Positions 51,149 through 59,304 of a DNA stretch of 59,304 bases are shown one piece after another (within the stretch, counting starts at the first letter, position 1; every line of letters begins with the position of its first letter). Origin of the DNA: Saprospiraceae bacterium (GTDB lineage Bacteria; Bacteroidota; Bacteroidia; Chitinophagales; Saprospiraceae). The DNA lies in assembly GCA_028284395.1 (NCBI GenBank), contig JANQRV010000269.1, positions 1 to 59,304 of the forward strand, in the 5' to 3' direction. Made by a program: the position numbers and the translations under genes. The notes beneath the pieces are model-generated. The model worked only from the letters and a program-made list of their open reading frames with translations, did no database searches and was not told where the DNA came from.

Positions 51149-51388
51149 CTACTTTCTAATTAATAGCCTAATACAACCTGCGAATCCGACCATTAAAGAT
51201 GCGATAGAGCCGATTAAGGTCAGCCAACTGTAGAAAATCACTAGCAATTGCTTGACGGGATCATCGGCATATTTTTGACCCGCATTTACAATGTTCTTGG
51301 GGCCTTCAATTTCATACCATCCCCATAATAACAGCAGTCCAAATCCGATTAGAATTATTACTCTTTGTATGATTTCATGTCTCTTCAT
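51149..51388 (-). CDS. Small two-helix membrane protein
   Basis: A 79-residue protein with hydrophobic segments at about residues 7-23 (VIILIGFGLLLLWGWYEI) and 45-74 (LLVIFYSWLTLIGSIASLMVGFAGCI). The ATG at 51388 was chosen over 51406 because it gives a basic, compact N terminus (MKRHEIIQR). I recognise no family. It lies in the AT-rich stretch with DUF4037. Confidence 0.5.
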   Translation of the reverse strand: MKRHEIIQRVIILIGFGLLLLWGWYEIEGPKNIVNAGQKYADDPVKQLLVIFYSWLTLIGSIASLMVGFAGCIRLLIRK

Positions 51389-51652
51389 AGTTCCTTCCGC
51401 TGTCATTTTTCTTAATGGAATTCCGATGTCGGTTAGGGGTGCCAGCGCCTTGACATACCTTTTGAGGCTATCGAGAATCTCGATAAGCTGTTCATTGGTT
51501 TTTTAGCGAGGTTATATTTCATGGTTTTGGGTTTGTTGATAATATCTACATTAGGAATTGCTTTCTCCAGCTTGCTCGACCAAAGTCATGGATTTTTCGT
51601 CGGAGGACGAATGATCTTGTATCGGGCAACCACCTCTTGGTAGAATTTCTGG

Positions 51653-52384
51653 TTAAGACTGGTTCAACTTGGTCGACTGTTCTCTCTTCCAATGTTCAAA
51701 ATCGCTCTTGTTCTCTTCATTGGTGAGCGGATACAAACCGATAATGGATTGGCCTTGGGAGACTTTCTCCGTCACGTAAGCCTCGTACACCTCCATTTTC
51801 ATGGATTCCTCTGCTACCCGGTCGGCAAGATGCGCGGGGATGACCATCACTCCGTCGTCGTCGCCCACCACCACATCTCCCGGAAACACCGCTACATCCC
51901 CGCAGCCGATGGGCACGTTGATGTCGAGGGCTTGGTTCAGGGTCAGGTTAGTTGGCGCCGACGGGGCGTGATGAAAAGCGGGAAAGGGTAGTTTGGCAAT
52001 GATGGGTGAATCTCGGAAACCTCCGTCCGTGACCACTCCGGCGGCACCACGGACCATCAGCCGGGTAATCAGAATGGAGCCTGCGGAGGCAGCTCTTGCA
52101 CTTTTCCGGCTGTCCATCACCAGCACGGAGCCTGGGGGGCAGGTTTCGATCGCCACTCGCTGCGGGTGTTGAGGGTCTCTGAACACAGTAATCGGATTGA
52201 GGTCTTCTCGGGCGGGTATGTACCTAAGGGTGAAGGCTTCGCCAACCATGGTCGGTTTTCCGGGCGCTAATGGTCTGACGCCCTGGATGAATTGATTCTT
52301 CAGGCCCAGCTTGAATAAAATGGTTGCGATGGTAGGTGTGCTGGTTTTTTGCAGTTGTTCTTTGGTTGCTGGTAACATAAGCAT
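51653..52384 (-). CDS. RraA-family aldolase/decarboxylase-like protein
   Basis: A 243-residue protein of the RraA fold, which includes 4-hydroxy-4-methyl-2-oxoglutarate/4-carboxy-4-hydroxy-2-oxoadipate aldolases, oxaloacetate decarboxylases and RNase E inhibitors. The active-site block is GAAGVVTDGGFRDSP near residue 112, where G-x-R-D bind pyruvate and metal, followed by VFPGDVVVGDDDGVMVIPA near 170. Residues 1-110 hold the usual PGKPTMVGEAFTLRYIPA and PGSVLVMDSRKSARAASAG. The 243-residue size with a C-terminal extension favours the enzyme over the short regulator. It diverges from the BASS transporter gene by 65 bases. The chemistry fits the sugar-acid context. Confidence 0.85.
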   Translation of the reverse strand: MLMLPATKEQLQKTSTPTIATILFKLGLKNQFIQGVRPLAPGKPTMVGEAFTLRYIPAREDLNPITVFRDPQHPQRVAIETCPPGSVLVMDSRKSARAASAGSILITRLMVRGAAGVVTDGGFRDSPIIAKLPFPAFHHAPSAPTNLTLNQALDINVPIGCGDVAVFPGDVVVGDDDGVMVIPAHLADRVAEESMKMEVYEAYVTEKVSQGQSIIGLYPLTNEENKSDFEHWKREQSTKLNQS

Positions 52385-52449
52385 GATGTGTTGGTGAAAA
52401 TCGATTATCTTTAGTAAGATACGCAGGAAATGCGGACAACCTTAATGAC

Positions 52450-53721
52450 ATGGTAAGAAAATCGATTCCGTTGATCGCGGTCATTTCAATCATAGCCTTC
52501 ATTGTATTGGTTTTTTTCGGAAAACTTGCCAATGGAGGAATTCCTTTACTGACCGGTCTTGTTGCCATGGCAGTTTTCGGTTACTTCGACCAGCGCTACA
52601 AGCGATTGTCGTTCACCTTTTGGGTATTTGCCTTCCTGGCTGCCGCAATGTATTATCCGTTTTTATTTACTGATTGGGGATTCAATACAGCGGTGCTCGT
52701 TATCCCCATGCTCCAACTGATCATGTTTGGCATGGGTACGAAACTGAGTCTGTCCGATTTCAGGAAAGAGATGCAACAACCAAGGGGAATCATCGCGGGC
52801 ACTGTCATGGCCTTCACTTTTATGCCAATCCTGGCTTTGCTGGTGACTAAAGTCTTTCATTTTTCGCCGGAAATTGCGGTTGGGATCATCTTGATCGGGG
52901 CTTGTCCCGGCGGAGCATCGTCCAATGTAATGGCTTTTTTGGCGAGGGGGAATATTGCCTTATCCGTCAGCGTTACGACGATAACAACGCTGCTCGCTCC
53001 CTTTATCACTCCACTGATCATGAAGGTACTGGCCAATGAACTGATTGAAGTTTCCTTTCTGAAAATGATGTTTTCCAGTTTTAATTTAATCATCGTTCCA
53101 ATCTCCGCCGGACTGCTCTGTAACAATATCCTTTACGGTAAGGCAGAGTGGCTGAAGCAGAATTCCAATATTGTACTCCTAGGCCTGGTGTTCATTGCAG
53201 CAATGCTCTGTTCCATTTTCCTGGATTTTCCCGATGCGATGGCCGTGCTGAAGCCAGGGCTCATCCTGGGTTTTGCCCTTTCGGCGGTCGTTTCTTTCAC
53301 CAAAGTCATCGTGAAAATGCTGAACGGGCCCGATAACTGGATGGATAGGATACTGCCAGCGGTGTCCATGATCTCCATTCTTCTTTTCGTTACAATTGTC
53401 GTTGCCCTCAATCGGGATAAACTATTAGAAGTCGGGCTGCTGCTGGTAGGAGCTTCGGCAATGCTGAATTTAACCGGGTTCATTTTCGGCTATTGGGGCA
53501 GTCGGACCTTTGGCCTGTCCGTACGCGATAGCAGAACCCTTTCCATTGAGGTGGCGCTGAAAAACGGTGGACTGGGGATGGGCTTGGCGCTTGAAGCGCT
53601 GGGCAGTGCGAATGCAGCACTGGCGCCGATCGTTTTTGGAAAATGGATGAACATCTCGGGCTCAGCCATCGCCAATTACTGGCGGGATAAACCGGCCGGT
53701 GAAGAAGAAACCGAATCATAA
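52450..53721 (+). CDS. BASS-family sodium symporter-like transporter
   Basis: A 423-residue inner-membrane carrier of the bile acid:sodium symporter family, whose members carry organic acids such as pyruvate or bile acids with sodium. Two extra N-terminal hydrophobic segments (about residues 8-50) precede the SBF domain. Family marks are GMGTKLSLSDFRKEMQQPRG near residue 97, LIGACPGGASSNVMAFLARGN near 152, and SIEVALKNGGLGMGLALEA near 365, the sodium-site crossover motif. It precedes the enolase-superfamily gene by 20 bases. TATCTTTA at 52406-52413, a near match to the -7 element, lies upstream. The cargo is likely a sugar acid or related carboxylate. Confidence 0.86.
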   Translation: MVRKSIPLIAVISIIAFIVLVFFGKLANGGIPLLTGLVAMAVFGYFDQRYKRLSFTFWVFAFLAAAMYYPFLFTDWGFNTAVLVIPMLQLIMFGMGTKLSLSDFRKEMQQPRGIIAGTVMAFTFMPILALLVTKVFHFSPEIAVGIILIGACPGGASSNVMAFLARGNIALSVSVTTITTLLAPFITPLIMKVLANELIEVSFLKMMFSSFNLIIVPISAGLLCNNILYGKAEWLKQNSNIVLLGLVFIAAMLCSIFLDFPDAMAVLKPGLILGFALSAVVSFTKVIVKMLNGPDNWMDRILPAVSMISILLFVTIVVALNRDKLLEVGLLLVGASAMLNLTGFIFGYWGSRTFGLSVRDSRTLSIEVALKNGGLGMGLALEALGSANAALAPIVFGKWMNISGSAIANYWRDKPAGEEETES

Positions 53722-53741
53722 TCAATTAAAAACCATTCATT

Positions 53742-54989
53742 ATGACACCGCATTCCAGACGTTCTTTCGTCAAATCACTGGCCGGTATTTCCGTAGCGGG
53801 TTTGTTTACTCCATTCTTTACCCTCGCCGCTACCGAGAGGAATAAAGTTAAAATTACGGACATTAAAACGATGATCTTTAAAGGACCGAAGGGAAGGGAT
53901 TATACCTTGGTGAAGGTAGAAAGCGATTCGGGTTTATTTGGCATTGCCGAAGCTTACGGCTCTCCGGGATTGGGCATCAAACAAGAAATTCATGGGCTAA
54001 AAGAATTATTCGTAGGCAAAGATCCCTTACAGATCGATCGCCTGTATACCATCTATCGGTACACCGACGGCAGTGCTCATGCACAGCAAAGGGCCATGAG
54101 TGGTATCGAGATGGCGCTGTGGGATCTGGCGGGCAAAATTCTGGATGTGCCAGTACATACCTTGCTGGGCGGTAAGTTCAGAGACCGCGTCCGTTTGTAC
54201 GATCATCATACCCCGAAGGATTACAATGATAAAATTGCTTGCAAGGATTGGGCAGATGCGGCTAAGGAACGCCCCAACGGCATTACGATTCATAAACTCG
54301 GCGTGCCCCGCACCACGGCAGCTGAGGATTTCGGCTACGACCCTGCCAATCGACTTCTCTCCAGTAAGGGTCTAAAAAAACTGATAGAAGGATACGAAAA
54401 CGTTCGCGAGGCGATCGGGTGGGACCACGACCTCATGATTGGTTGCCACTGGGATTTTGATCTGCGGACGGCCATCGATCTGGCCCGCGGACTGGAGGCG
54501 GTCAAACCCCTCTGGCTGGAAGATCCAATGCCCGTTGCCTACAACGAAGGCTGGAAGCGCCTATCCAGTATGTCACCCGTCCCGATCTGTACCGGAGAGA
54601 ACTGGATGAGACGGGCGGAAGCGGCGCCCTTTATTGTGAATTCCGCCATCGATATCGTCCACGTCGACCTGCGCAATTCCGGAGGTTTCCTGGAGAACAA
54701 GCGCATTGCAGACCTGGCCGATTTGTATTACATGCCAACTGCCACTCATAATACCGGGAGCATTGTCAATGGTATGGCCAGCGTTCACTGGGCCTCTTCC
54801 ATTCGGGATTATCTGGCCTGCGAAACCGTATACTTCGAGGGTGGATGGGCCGATGATGTCATTCTCCGCGACGGTCCGCTTTGCGAAAACGGATACGCGA
54901 AAGTATGGGATAAGCCTGGCTTGGGGATTGAATTGAATCCGGATGTTGTTAAAGCCCATTTACTTCCCGGAGAGGTATGGTGGGGTTGA
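53742..54989 (+). CDS. Tat-exported enolase-superfamily (mandelate racemase/muconate lactonising) enzyme
   Basis: A 415-residue protein with a twin-arginine signal (SRRSFVKSLAGISVAGLF, residues 5-22). The enolase-superfamily barrel follows. Candidate ligands are the aspartate in GCHWDFDLRTAIDL near residue 228, the glutamate in PLWLEDPMPV near 255, and the glutamate in CTGENWMRR near 285. A catalytic-type histidine occurs in MPTATHNTGSIVNG near 340, and an acid/base lysine may lie in TIHKLGV. The pattern resembles sugar-acid dehydratases of the D-galactonate type. Export is unusual because most such enzymes are cytosolic. It sits between the BASS transporter and a quinoprotein dehydrogenase, 20 bases from each. 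Confidence 0.85.
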   Translation: MTPHSRRSFVKSLAGISVAGLFTPFFTLAATERNKVKITDIKTMIFKGPKGRDYTLVKVESDSGLFGIAEAYGSPGLGIKQEIHGLKELFVGKDPLQIDRLYTIYRYTDGSAHAQQRAMSGIEMALWDLAGKILDVPVHTLLGGKFRDRVRLYDHHTPKDYNDKIACKDWADAAKERPNGITIHKLGVPRTTAAEDFGYDPANRLLSSKGLKKLIEGYENVREAIGWDHDLMIGCHWDFDLRTAIDLARGLEAVKPLWLEDPMPVAYNEGWKRLSSMSPVPICTGENWMRRAEAAPFIVNSAIDIVHVDLRNSGGFLENKRIADLADLYYMPTATHNTGSIVNGMASVHWASSIRDYLACETVYFEGGWADDVILRDGPLCENGYAKVWDKPGLGIELNPDVVKAHLLPGEVWWG

Positions 54990-55009
54990 ATCGGTCGAAA
55001 TTGCTAATC

Positions 55010-56431
55010 ATGAAAAAGGTATGCTTGCTCTGTATCCAATTTGCTCTACTTTTTGCCTGTTCCACTCATTCTTCCACTGAGGAGAAGGTAGCGATACCCG
55101 TTGCCTTTTCGGAACTGTGCTCCAATTGTCACGGAAAGGATCTGAATGGCGGCCTGGCCCAAAGCCTCCTGGATGGCATATGGCAATATGGTGCACGCAA
55201 TGCCGATCTTTTCCGAGCAATCAAGTTTGGTATCCCCCATGCCGGTATGCCTTCCTGGGGTGCAGTACTATCCGATGAGGAGATCCAGCAACTGGTCCTG
55301 TTCCTGCGCGAGGTGGAAAAAAGTGGGAAGATCAGCAAACCTTCTACCCCAACGCAGTTGGAAACACAGGACTACTTAATTCAGGTAGAGGTGTTCGCCG
55401 AAGAGCTGGAAACTCCCTGGGGCCTAACCTTTATCGATGCGAATCTTGCCCTCGTCACCGAACGTCCGGGGCGGCTCAGGATAATCGAATCCGGTGTACT
55501 GTTGCCGGACCCCGTAGCCGGTATCCCCGAAGTTTGGGCTGTAGGGGAGGGGGGATTGCTCGATGTGGCTCTGGATCCGGATTTTGCGGCCAATGGTTGG
55601 GTATATCTTTCACACAGTCATCGGTTGCCGAAAGACTCCGTCGTTCGGAGCCCACTCGGCATGACCCGACTGGTCAGAGGCCGCATCAAAAATCATCGCT
55701 GGACAGACGAAGAGATCCTCTTTGAAGCTGCTCCGGAGACCTATTTGCCAGCCAACAATCACTTCGGCGGCCGGATCACCTTCGATCAGACGGATCATCT
55801 GCTGTTCAGTATCGGTGACCGGGCAATGCTCGAACATGCGCAGGATCTGAACCTGCCCAATGGAAAGGTTCACCGCCTCCGTCGGGACGGCAGCATACCT
55901 GGGGACAACCCTTTTCACAGTAATCCGAAAATACTACAAACCATTTACACTTACGGCCATCGAAATCCGCAGGGACTGACCCTGCACGAGGCAAGCGGTA
56001 CCATTTGGGAGACCGAGCATGGTCCATTGGGCGGGGATGAATTGAACATATTGCGGCCGGGCAATAATTACGGTTGGCCATCGATCACCTACGGCCGGGA
56101 GTATGACGGAAGTGCGATTTCTGAAATCACGCGAAAGGAGGGAATGGAACAACCGGTCTTCTATTGGATCCCTTCTCTGGCTGCGAGTAGTTTAACCTTT
56201 TACCAGGGTCCCCTTTTCCCAAAATGGCATGACCAGCTCCTGGTCGGCGGCCTCAAGTCGGAAGTATTGCTGTTGATGAACATCGAGAAAGGCCGCGTGA
56301 TGTATGAGCAAGCCATCCTTAAGAATGCGGGCCGGGTAAGAGATGTCGATATCGGTCCCGATGGCGCCATCTATGTGGTACTCAATCAGCCCGGAAAGAT
56401 ACTGCGACTGATTCCACAACTGACCGGGTGA
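55010..56431 (+). CDS. Lipoprotein cytochrome c fused to a PQQ-type sugar/sorbosone dehydrogenase
   Basis: A 473-residue protein. The ATG at 55010 opens a lipoprotein signal (MKKVCLLCIQFALLFAC, cysteine 17). Residues about 30-110 are a c-type cytochrome with CSNCH (37-41) and an axial methionine in HAGMPSWG. A linker leads to a six-bladed GSDH/sorbosone-dehydrogenase domain (about 125-470): LETPWGLTFIDANLALVTER, GEGGLLDVALDPDFAANG, YGHRNPQGLTLH and LGGDELNILRPGNNYGWP. The histidine and arginine blocks are the family's PQQ-binding region. The fused heme would pass electrons from sugar oxidation towards the respiratory chain. The sugar is unknown. An upstream ATG at 54977 overlaps the enolase gene and is less likely. 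Confidence 0.88.
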   Translation: MKKVCLLCIQFALLFACSTHSSTEEKVAIPVAFSELCSNCHGKDLNGGLAQSLLDGIWQYGARNADLFRAIKFGIPHAGMPSWGAVLSDEEIQQLVLFLREVEKSGKISKPSTPTQLETQDYLIQVEVFAEELETPWGLTFIDANLALVTERPGRLRIIESGVLLPDPVAGIPEVWAVGEGGLLDVALDPDFAANGWVYLSHSHRLPKDSVVRSPLGMTRLVRGRIKNHRWTDEEILFEAAPETYLPANNHFGGRITFDQTDHLLFSIGDRAMLEHAQDLNLPNGKVHRLRRDGSIPGDNPFHSNPKILQTIYTYGHRNPQGLTLHEASGTIWETEHGPLGGDELNILRPGNNYGWPSITYGREYDGSAISEITRKEGMEQPVFYWIPSLAASSLTFYQGPLFPKWHDQLLVGGLKSEVLLLMNIEKGRVMYEQAILKNAGRVRDVDIGPDGAIYVVLNQPGKILRLIPQLTG

Positions 56432-56502
56432 AAGTTGGACCTGTTCGATAAATTTGAAATTTATAGAACCCTCCAATCTTTATGCTGCATGGAGAATCGT
56501 TT

Positions 56503-56510
56503 TATCTTTA
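56503..56510 (+). promoter_or_regulatory. Near-match -7 element TATCTTTA
   Basis: Seven of eight positions match TAnnTTTG. It lies 21 bases before the DUF6807 start codon and could give that gene its own transcript after a 100-base gap. Confidence 0.25.
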
Positions 56511-56531
56511 AGAGCAAGTTTAACCAAACTT

Positions 56532-57449
56532 ATGAAAAGAATGAAAAGACTATTCTCATACCTGGAAACATGTGTGTGGTACTTATGCTGTTTGCTAATG
56601 GTATCCGTCAGCTACGGACAAAGTTTTCATCTAATGGAAGCGTCGGACGGGCTCATACAGGTGTATAAGGACGGTATAGATACGCCTGTTCTCAGTCAAC
56701 AGGCAAAACCGGATATGCGCCCTTATTTACACCCGGTCATAGCGCCGGACGGCAAGGGCGTGCTTACAGAAGTTCACCCCAGTCACCATTTGCATCAGAC
56801 TGGCATATATTGGGGCTTGAAGAAAGTGAATGGTAGAGACTTTTTTATGAACAATGGGGGGGATTATTACAAAAAGCAGGCTGCACGGATCATCAAAAAG
56901 GAGGGGTCATCGGTAAGTTGGCAAACGGTCTACGACTTGATTGACGAGCGTGGCGCGGGAATTATCAGAGAAACGCAGAAGTGGCAGTTGCAGGAAAGAG
57001 AGGGTGTCATTCTGTTGGACCTCGAATGGCGGGGAGTGGGCTTAAAGAAAGTTACCATGGAGCAATTCTTTGTAGGTGGCTTATTTATCCGTATGCCTTG
57101 GTACGCCGGAATTGCCGGGGAAGCAGTCAATGCCTTAGGAGAAAAAAATATGGCGCAAGCGGAAGGTCACCGGGCCATCTGGATGGATGTGGGCATGGAG
57201 ATAGAGGGGCGAGATGAATGGGGACACATTGCGATCCTTGACCATCCGGATAATGTCGCTTTTCCAAGTCCCTGGAGGGTGGACAATCAATTAGGAGTAG
57301 GGCCTTCCAGGCAGATCTTGGGAAATTGGTCCTTATCGATTGGAGAATCCGCTACCGAAAAGTATCGTCTTGTCATCTATACCGGCGATTTGGATAACTA
57401 TAAGCTGAGGCGTTTATGGAAGAATTACATTTGTGAAACGAATCAATAA
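56532..57449 (+). CDS. DUF6807 ('PmoA-type') secreted protein
   Basis: A 305-residue protein. The ATG at 56532 was chosen, because it gives a signal-like N terminus (MKRMKRLFSYLETCVWYLCC, then LLMVSVSYGQ). The mature part matches a family once named 'methane oxygenase PmoA' that has nothing to do with methane: RPYLHPVIAPDGKGVLTEVH near residue 65, HPSHHLHQTGIYWGLKKVNG, FFVGGLFIRMPWYAG and a late DHPDNVAFPSPWRVDNQLG. The histidine-rich HPSHHLHQTG looks like a metal or sugar binding site. The family sits in carbohydrate loci of Bacteroidota and Planctomycetes. Its activity is not known. Confidence 0.82.
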   Translation: MKRMKRLFSYLETCVWYLCCLLMVSVSYGQSFHLMEASDGLIQVYKDGIDTPVLSQQAKPDMRPYLHPVIAPDGKGVLTEVHPSHHLHQTGIYWGLKKVNGRDFFMNNGGDYYKKQAARIIKKEGSSVSWQTVYDLIDERGAGIIRETQKWQLQEREGVILLDLEWRGVGLKKVTMEQFFVGGLFIRMPWYAGIAGEAVNALGEKNMAQAEGHRAIWMDVGMEIEGRDEWGHIAILDHPDNVAFPSPWRVDNQLGVGPSRQILGNWSLSIGESATEKYRLVIYTGDLDNYKLRRLWKNYICETNQ

Positions 57450-57564
57450 CTCGCTAAAGTTCAGAAAACTGACACACACCATTACCTGGGCAATGCCTTT
57501 ATTACTTTGTTTCTTTGTAAATTTAAGATTGTCCTTTTTTGGGTAATCCTTTAATCCTTGCTGC

Positions 57565-59304
57565 ATGTTTTCCAAATCGACCCTTGCTCAATTCCAAAGT
57601 CTTCTCTTGATAATTTGTATGGTCATTTGCATGAGTTGCGACCAAAAATCGGATCGAATCGGACTGTTTGTTGCAGAAGACCATGACCAAATTGCATTTG
57701 CCGCTGAGGAAATCGAAGAAGTTTTGCAGGGAAAAAATCTTAGGGTTCATTTGACCGATAAAGAATCGGCCGATATTGTCCTGATGATTGATCAAAGCCT
57801 AAACCACATTCGTACGGAGGGCTACAAAATCGAGAAGCAAAGCAATAAAGTGGTGGTCAGCAGTATCGATGTTGCTGGAGTGATGTACGGAGGCCTCGAA
57901 CTGGCGGAGCAAATTGCCCTGTTTGGACTTGACAACATCCAAGAAGTGGAGGAGAACCCGTATATGCAACTGAGGGGTTCCAAATTCAATATCCCACTGG
58001 ATGTTCGTACTCCCAGTTATTCGGACTACAGCGATGCGGCTCAGAAGAACATGCTGGAAATGTGGAATTTTGATTTTTGGCGGGAGTATATCGACAACAT
58101 GGCGAAGTACCGTTACAACTTTATTTCGCTGTGGAGCCTTAATCCCTTCCCCTCACTGGTAAAGGTGCCGGAATATCCCGAAATAGCCCTGGATGATGTT
58201 CATCAGTCGAAAGGGCCATTCAAAGAATACCATAACCTCAGGGGGTACGAATCCTATATTCCCGAATTGGTGGACAACGCCGAAGTGATCAAGAAGATTA
58301 CCATTGACGAAAAGATCGAGCATTGGCAAAAGGTGATGGCCTACGCTAAATCCCGGAACATTGATTTTTACGTGGTGACCTGGAATATATTCGTAAACGG
58401 GGCACAGGGGAAATATGGAATCACCGAAGATCCGGAAAATGCGGTGACCAAGGACTACATCAAACAGAGCATCAAACAGATGTTCAAAACTTACCCTGAT
58501 CTTGCAGGAGTGGGCCTCACCACCGGAGAGAACATGAGCAGCCTAACACTGGAAGAAAAAGAAGAGTGGGCTTTCGAAACATACGGCAAAGCTATGTTGG
58601 AGATCGCCGAGGAAATGCCGGACCGGCAGTTCACCCTGATCCACCGACAGCATTTTGCCAACCCGGAAGCCATTGCTGCGAAGTTCAGACCAGTCACTGG
58701 ACTGGAAAATGTGGAGTTCATCTACAGCTTCAAGTACGCGAAGGCCCATGTGTTCAGTACCACCCGGCAGCCGTATCACGAAGAATTTGTCGAAAACATA
58801 GGGTCCTTGAAAACCATTTGGACCTTGCGCAACGACGACGCCTATTACTTCCGATGGGGCGCTCCCGATTTCGTGCGGGAATTCATCCAAAACATCCCCT
58901 ACGAAGTATCCCGCGGTTACTATTACGGATCGGATCAGTGGATATGGGGACGGGAATTTACGACTAAAGATGCTGCCGAACCCCGGCAATTGGAAGTAGT
59001 CAAACACTGGTACAACTGGATGTTGTGGGGCAGGTTGGGATACAACCCCGATTTGTCCAACGATCGATTCCGGCAACTGATCGGAGCAAAATTCCCCGAA
59101 GTGGAAGCCGGATTGCTCTTCACCGCCTGGCAGGAGGCTTCCATGGTTTACCCGGTCACTACCGCTTTCCATTGGGGAAGGGTCGATTTCATGTGGTACA
59201 TCGAGGCGTGCCGAAGTAATGCCGTCCGATCGGCCAAAAACGAAACCGGGTTTCATGACGTCGACTTGTTCATCAATTACCCGGTGCATCCTTATTCCGG
59301 GAAC
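57565..59304 (+). CDS. Lipoprotein glycosidase-like protein (alpha-glucuronidase-like), 3' end cut by the window edge
   Basis: An open frame from ATG 57565 to the right edge encodes at least 580 residues without a stop. The signal ends in a lipobox (CMVICMSC, cysteine near residue 25). Residues about 30-100 form an alpha/beta N-terminal domain of the type found before GH20/GH67 barrels (IGLFVAEDHDQIAFAAEEIE). The barrel follows: LRGSKFNIPLDVRTPSYSDY near residue 135, YRYNFISLWSLNPFP near 185, NIDFYVVTWNIFVNG near 265, GVGLTTGENM near 315. YEVSRGYYYGSDQWIWGREF near 450 also suits this superfamily. The specific family and substrate are uncertain. It ends the sugar cluster begun at 51653. Confidence 0.72.
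   Translation, partial: MFSKSTLAQFQSLLLIICMVICMSCDQKSDRIGLFVAEDHDQIAFAAEEIEEVLQGKNLRVHLTDKESADIVLMIDQSLNHIRTEGYKIEKQSNKVVVSSIDVAGVMYGGLELAEQIALFGLDNIQEVEENPYMQLRGSKFNIPLDVRTPSYSDYSDAAQKNMLEMWNFDFWREYIDNMAKYRYNFISLWSLNPFPSLVKVPEYPEIALDDVHQSKGPFKEYHNLRGYESYIPELVDNAEVIKKITIDEKIEHWQKVMAYAKSRNIDFYVVTWNIFVNGAQGKYGITEDPENAVTKDYIKQSIKQMFKTYPDLAGVGLTTGENMSSLTLEEKEEWAFETYGKAMLEIAEEMPDRQFTLIHRQHFANPEAIAAKFRPVTGLENVEFIYSFKYAKAHVFSTTRQPYHEEFVENIGSLKTIWTLRNDDAYYFRWGAPDFVREFIQNIPYEVSRGYYYGSDQWIWGREFTTKDAAEPRQLEVVKHWYNWMLWGRLGYNPDLSNDRFRQLIGAKFPEVEAGLLFTAWQEASMVYPVTTAFHWGRVDFMWYIEACRSNAVRSAKNETGFHDVDLFINYPVHPYSGN

Noticed and set aside
51585..51671. Short open frame after the RraA gene that could be a gene remnant
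   Set aside because: Only about 25 residues between stops and no recognisable homologue.

Overview
The window looks like a piece of chromosome from a marine or sludge-type Bacteroidota, most likely a Saprospiria-like organism (Lewinella/Haliscomenobacter relatives). The evidence is indirect. TAnnTTTG promoter elements sit just upstream of several genes and few genes have Shine-Dalgarno sequences. Many products are lipoproteins or carry Bacteroidota-typical domains (DUF2490, DUF6807, DUF6250, GH140, MacB-like permeases with a cytoplasmic prefix domain paired with PadR regulators). No rRNA, tRNA, CRISPR array, phage module or intact insertion sequence is visible.

Layout. 1-3868: a tripartite tricarboxylate transporter (TctC cut by the left edge, then a TctA-TctB fusion) with a PrpF/GalD-type tautomerase. 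3909-6865: permease plus PadR module 1. 6866-7383: a 500-base non-coding stretch with an operator-like direct repeat. 7384-11295: DUF2490 protein, AGE-family epimerase plus methylmalonate-semialdehyde dehydrogenase, small membrane protein. 11456-15613: CNNM-type transporter, then a nucleoside/ribose salvage unit (permease, ribokinase, exported nucleoside hydrolase). 15691-22006: SRPBCC protein, aromatic amino acid decarboxylase, two-gene RND pump. 22129-23642: secreted protein, Cys-Cys lipoprotein divergent from a metal-type MerR regulator. 23650-29883: TPR protein, then an operon of APC permease, aldo/keto reductase-Rid fusion and FAD oxidoreductase. 29968-38795: pyrophosphatase, acetyltransferase, methyltransferase, two beta-lactamase-fold serine hydrolases, an S10 peptidase, a MITE-like palindrome and small envelope proteins. 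38808-41800: permease plus PadR module 2. 41870-43803: dispersed repeats, membrane proteins, ECF sigma factor. 43907-46376: MurG-like glycosyltransferase overlapping a GH140-type glycosidase. 46458-51388: nucleotidyltransferase plus AraC regulator, MsrB-MsrA plus thioredoxin-fold protein, an AT-rich DUF4037 gene. 51653-59304: a sugar-acid/carbohydrate cluster (RraA-like aldolase, BASS transporter, Tat-exported enolase-superfamily enzyme, cytochrome c-quinoprotein sugar dehydrogenase lipoprotein, DUF6807 protein, and a large glycosidase-like lipoprotein cut by the right edge).

How the genes may work together. Both ends of the window handle carboxylates and sugar acids: uptake by a TTT system and a BASS carrier, PrpF and RraA-type enzymes, and periplasmic sugar oxidation and dehydration. 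The nucleoside unit fits extracellular hydrolysis followed by uptake and phosphorylation of ribose. The permease/AKR-Rid/oxidase operon fits import and oxidation of an amine or amino acid. These are context inferences; no substrate can be read from the sequence.

The most unusual items are the TctA-TctB fusion in a bacteroidote, the AKR-Rid fusion whose Rid domain lacks the usual arginine, the paired PadR/prefix-permease modules with matching upstream repeats, the 160-base palindromic MITE-like element with a solo end elsewhere, and the MurG-like/GH140 gene overlap.
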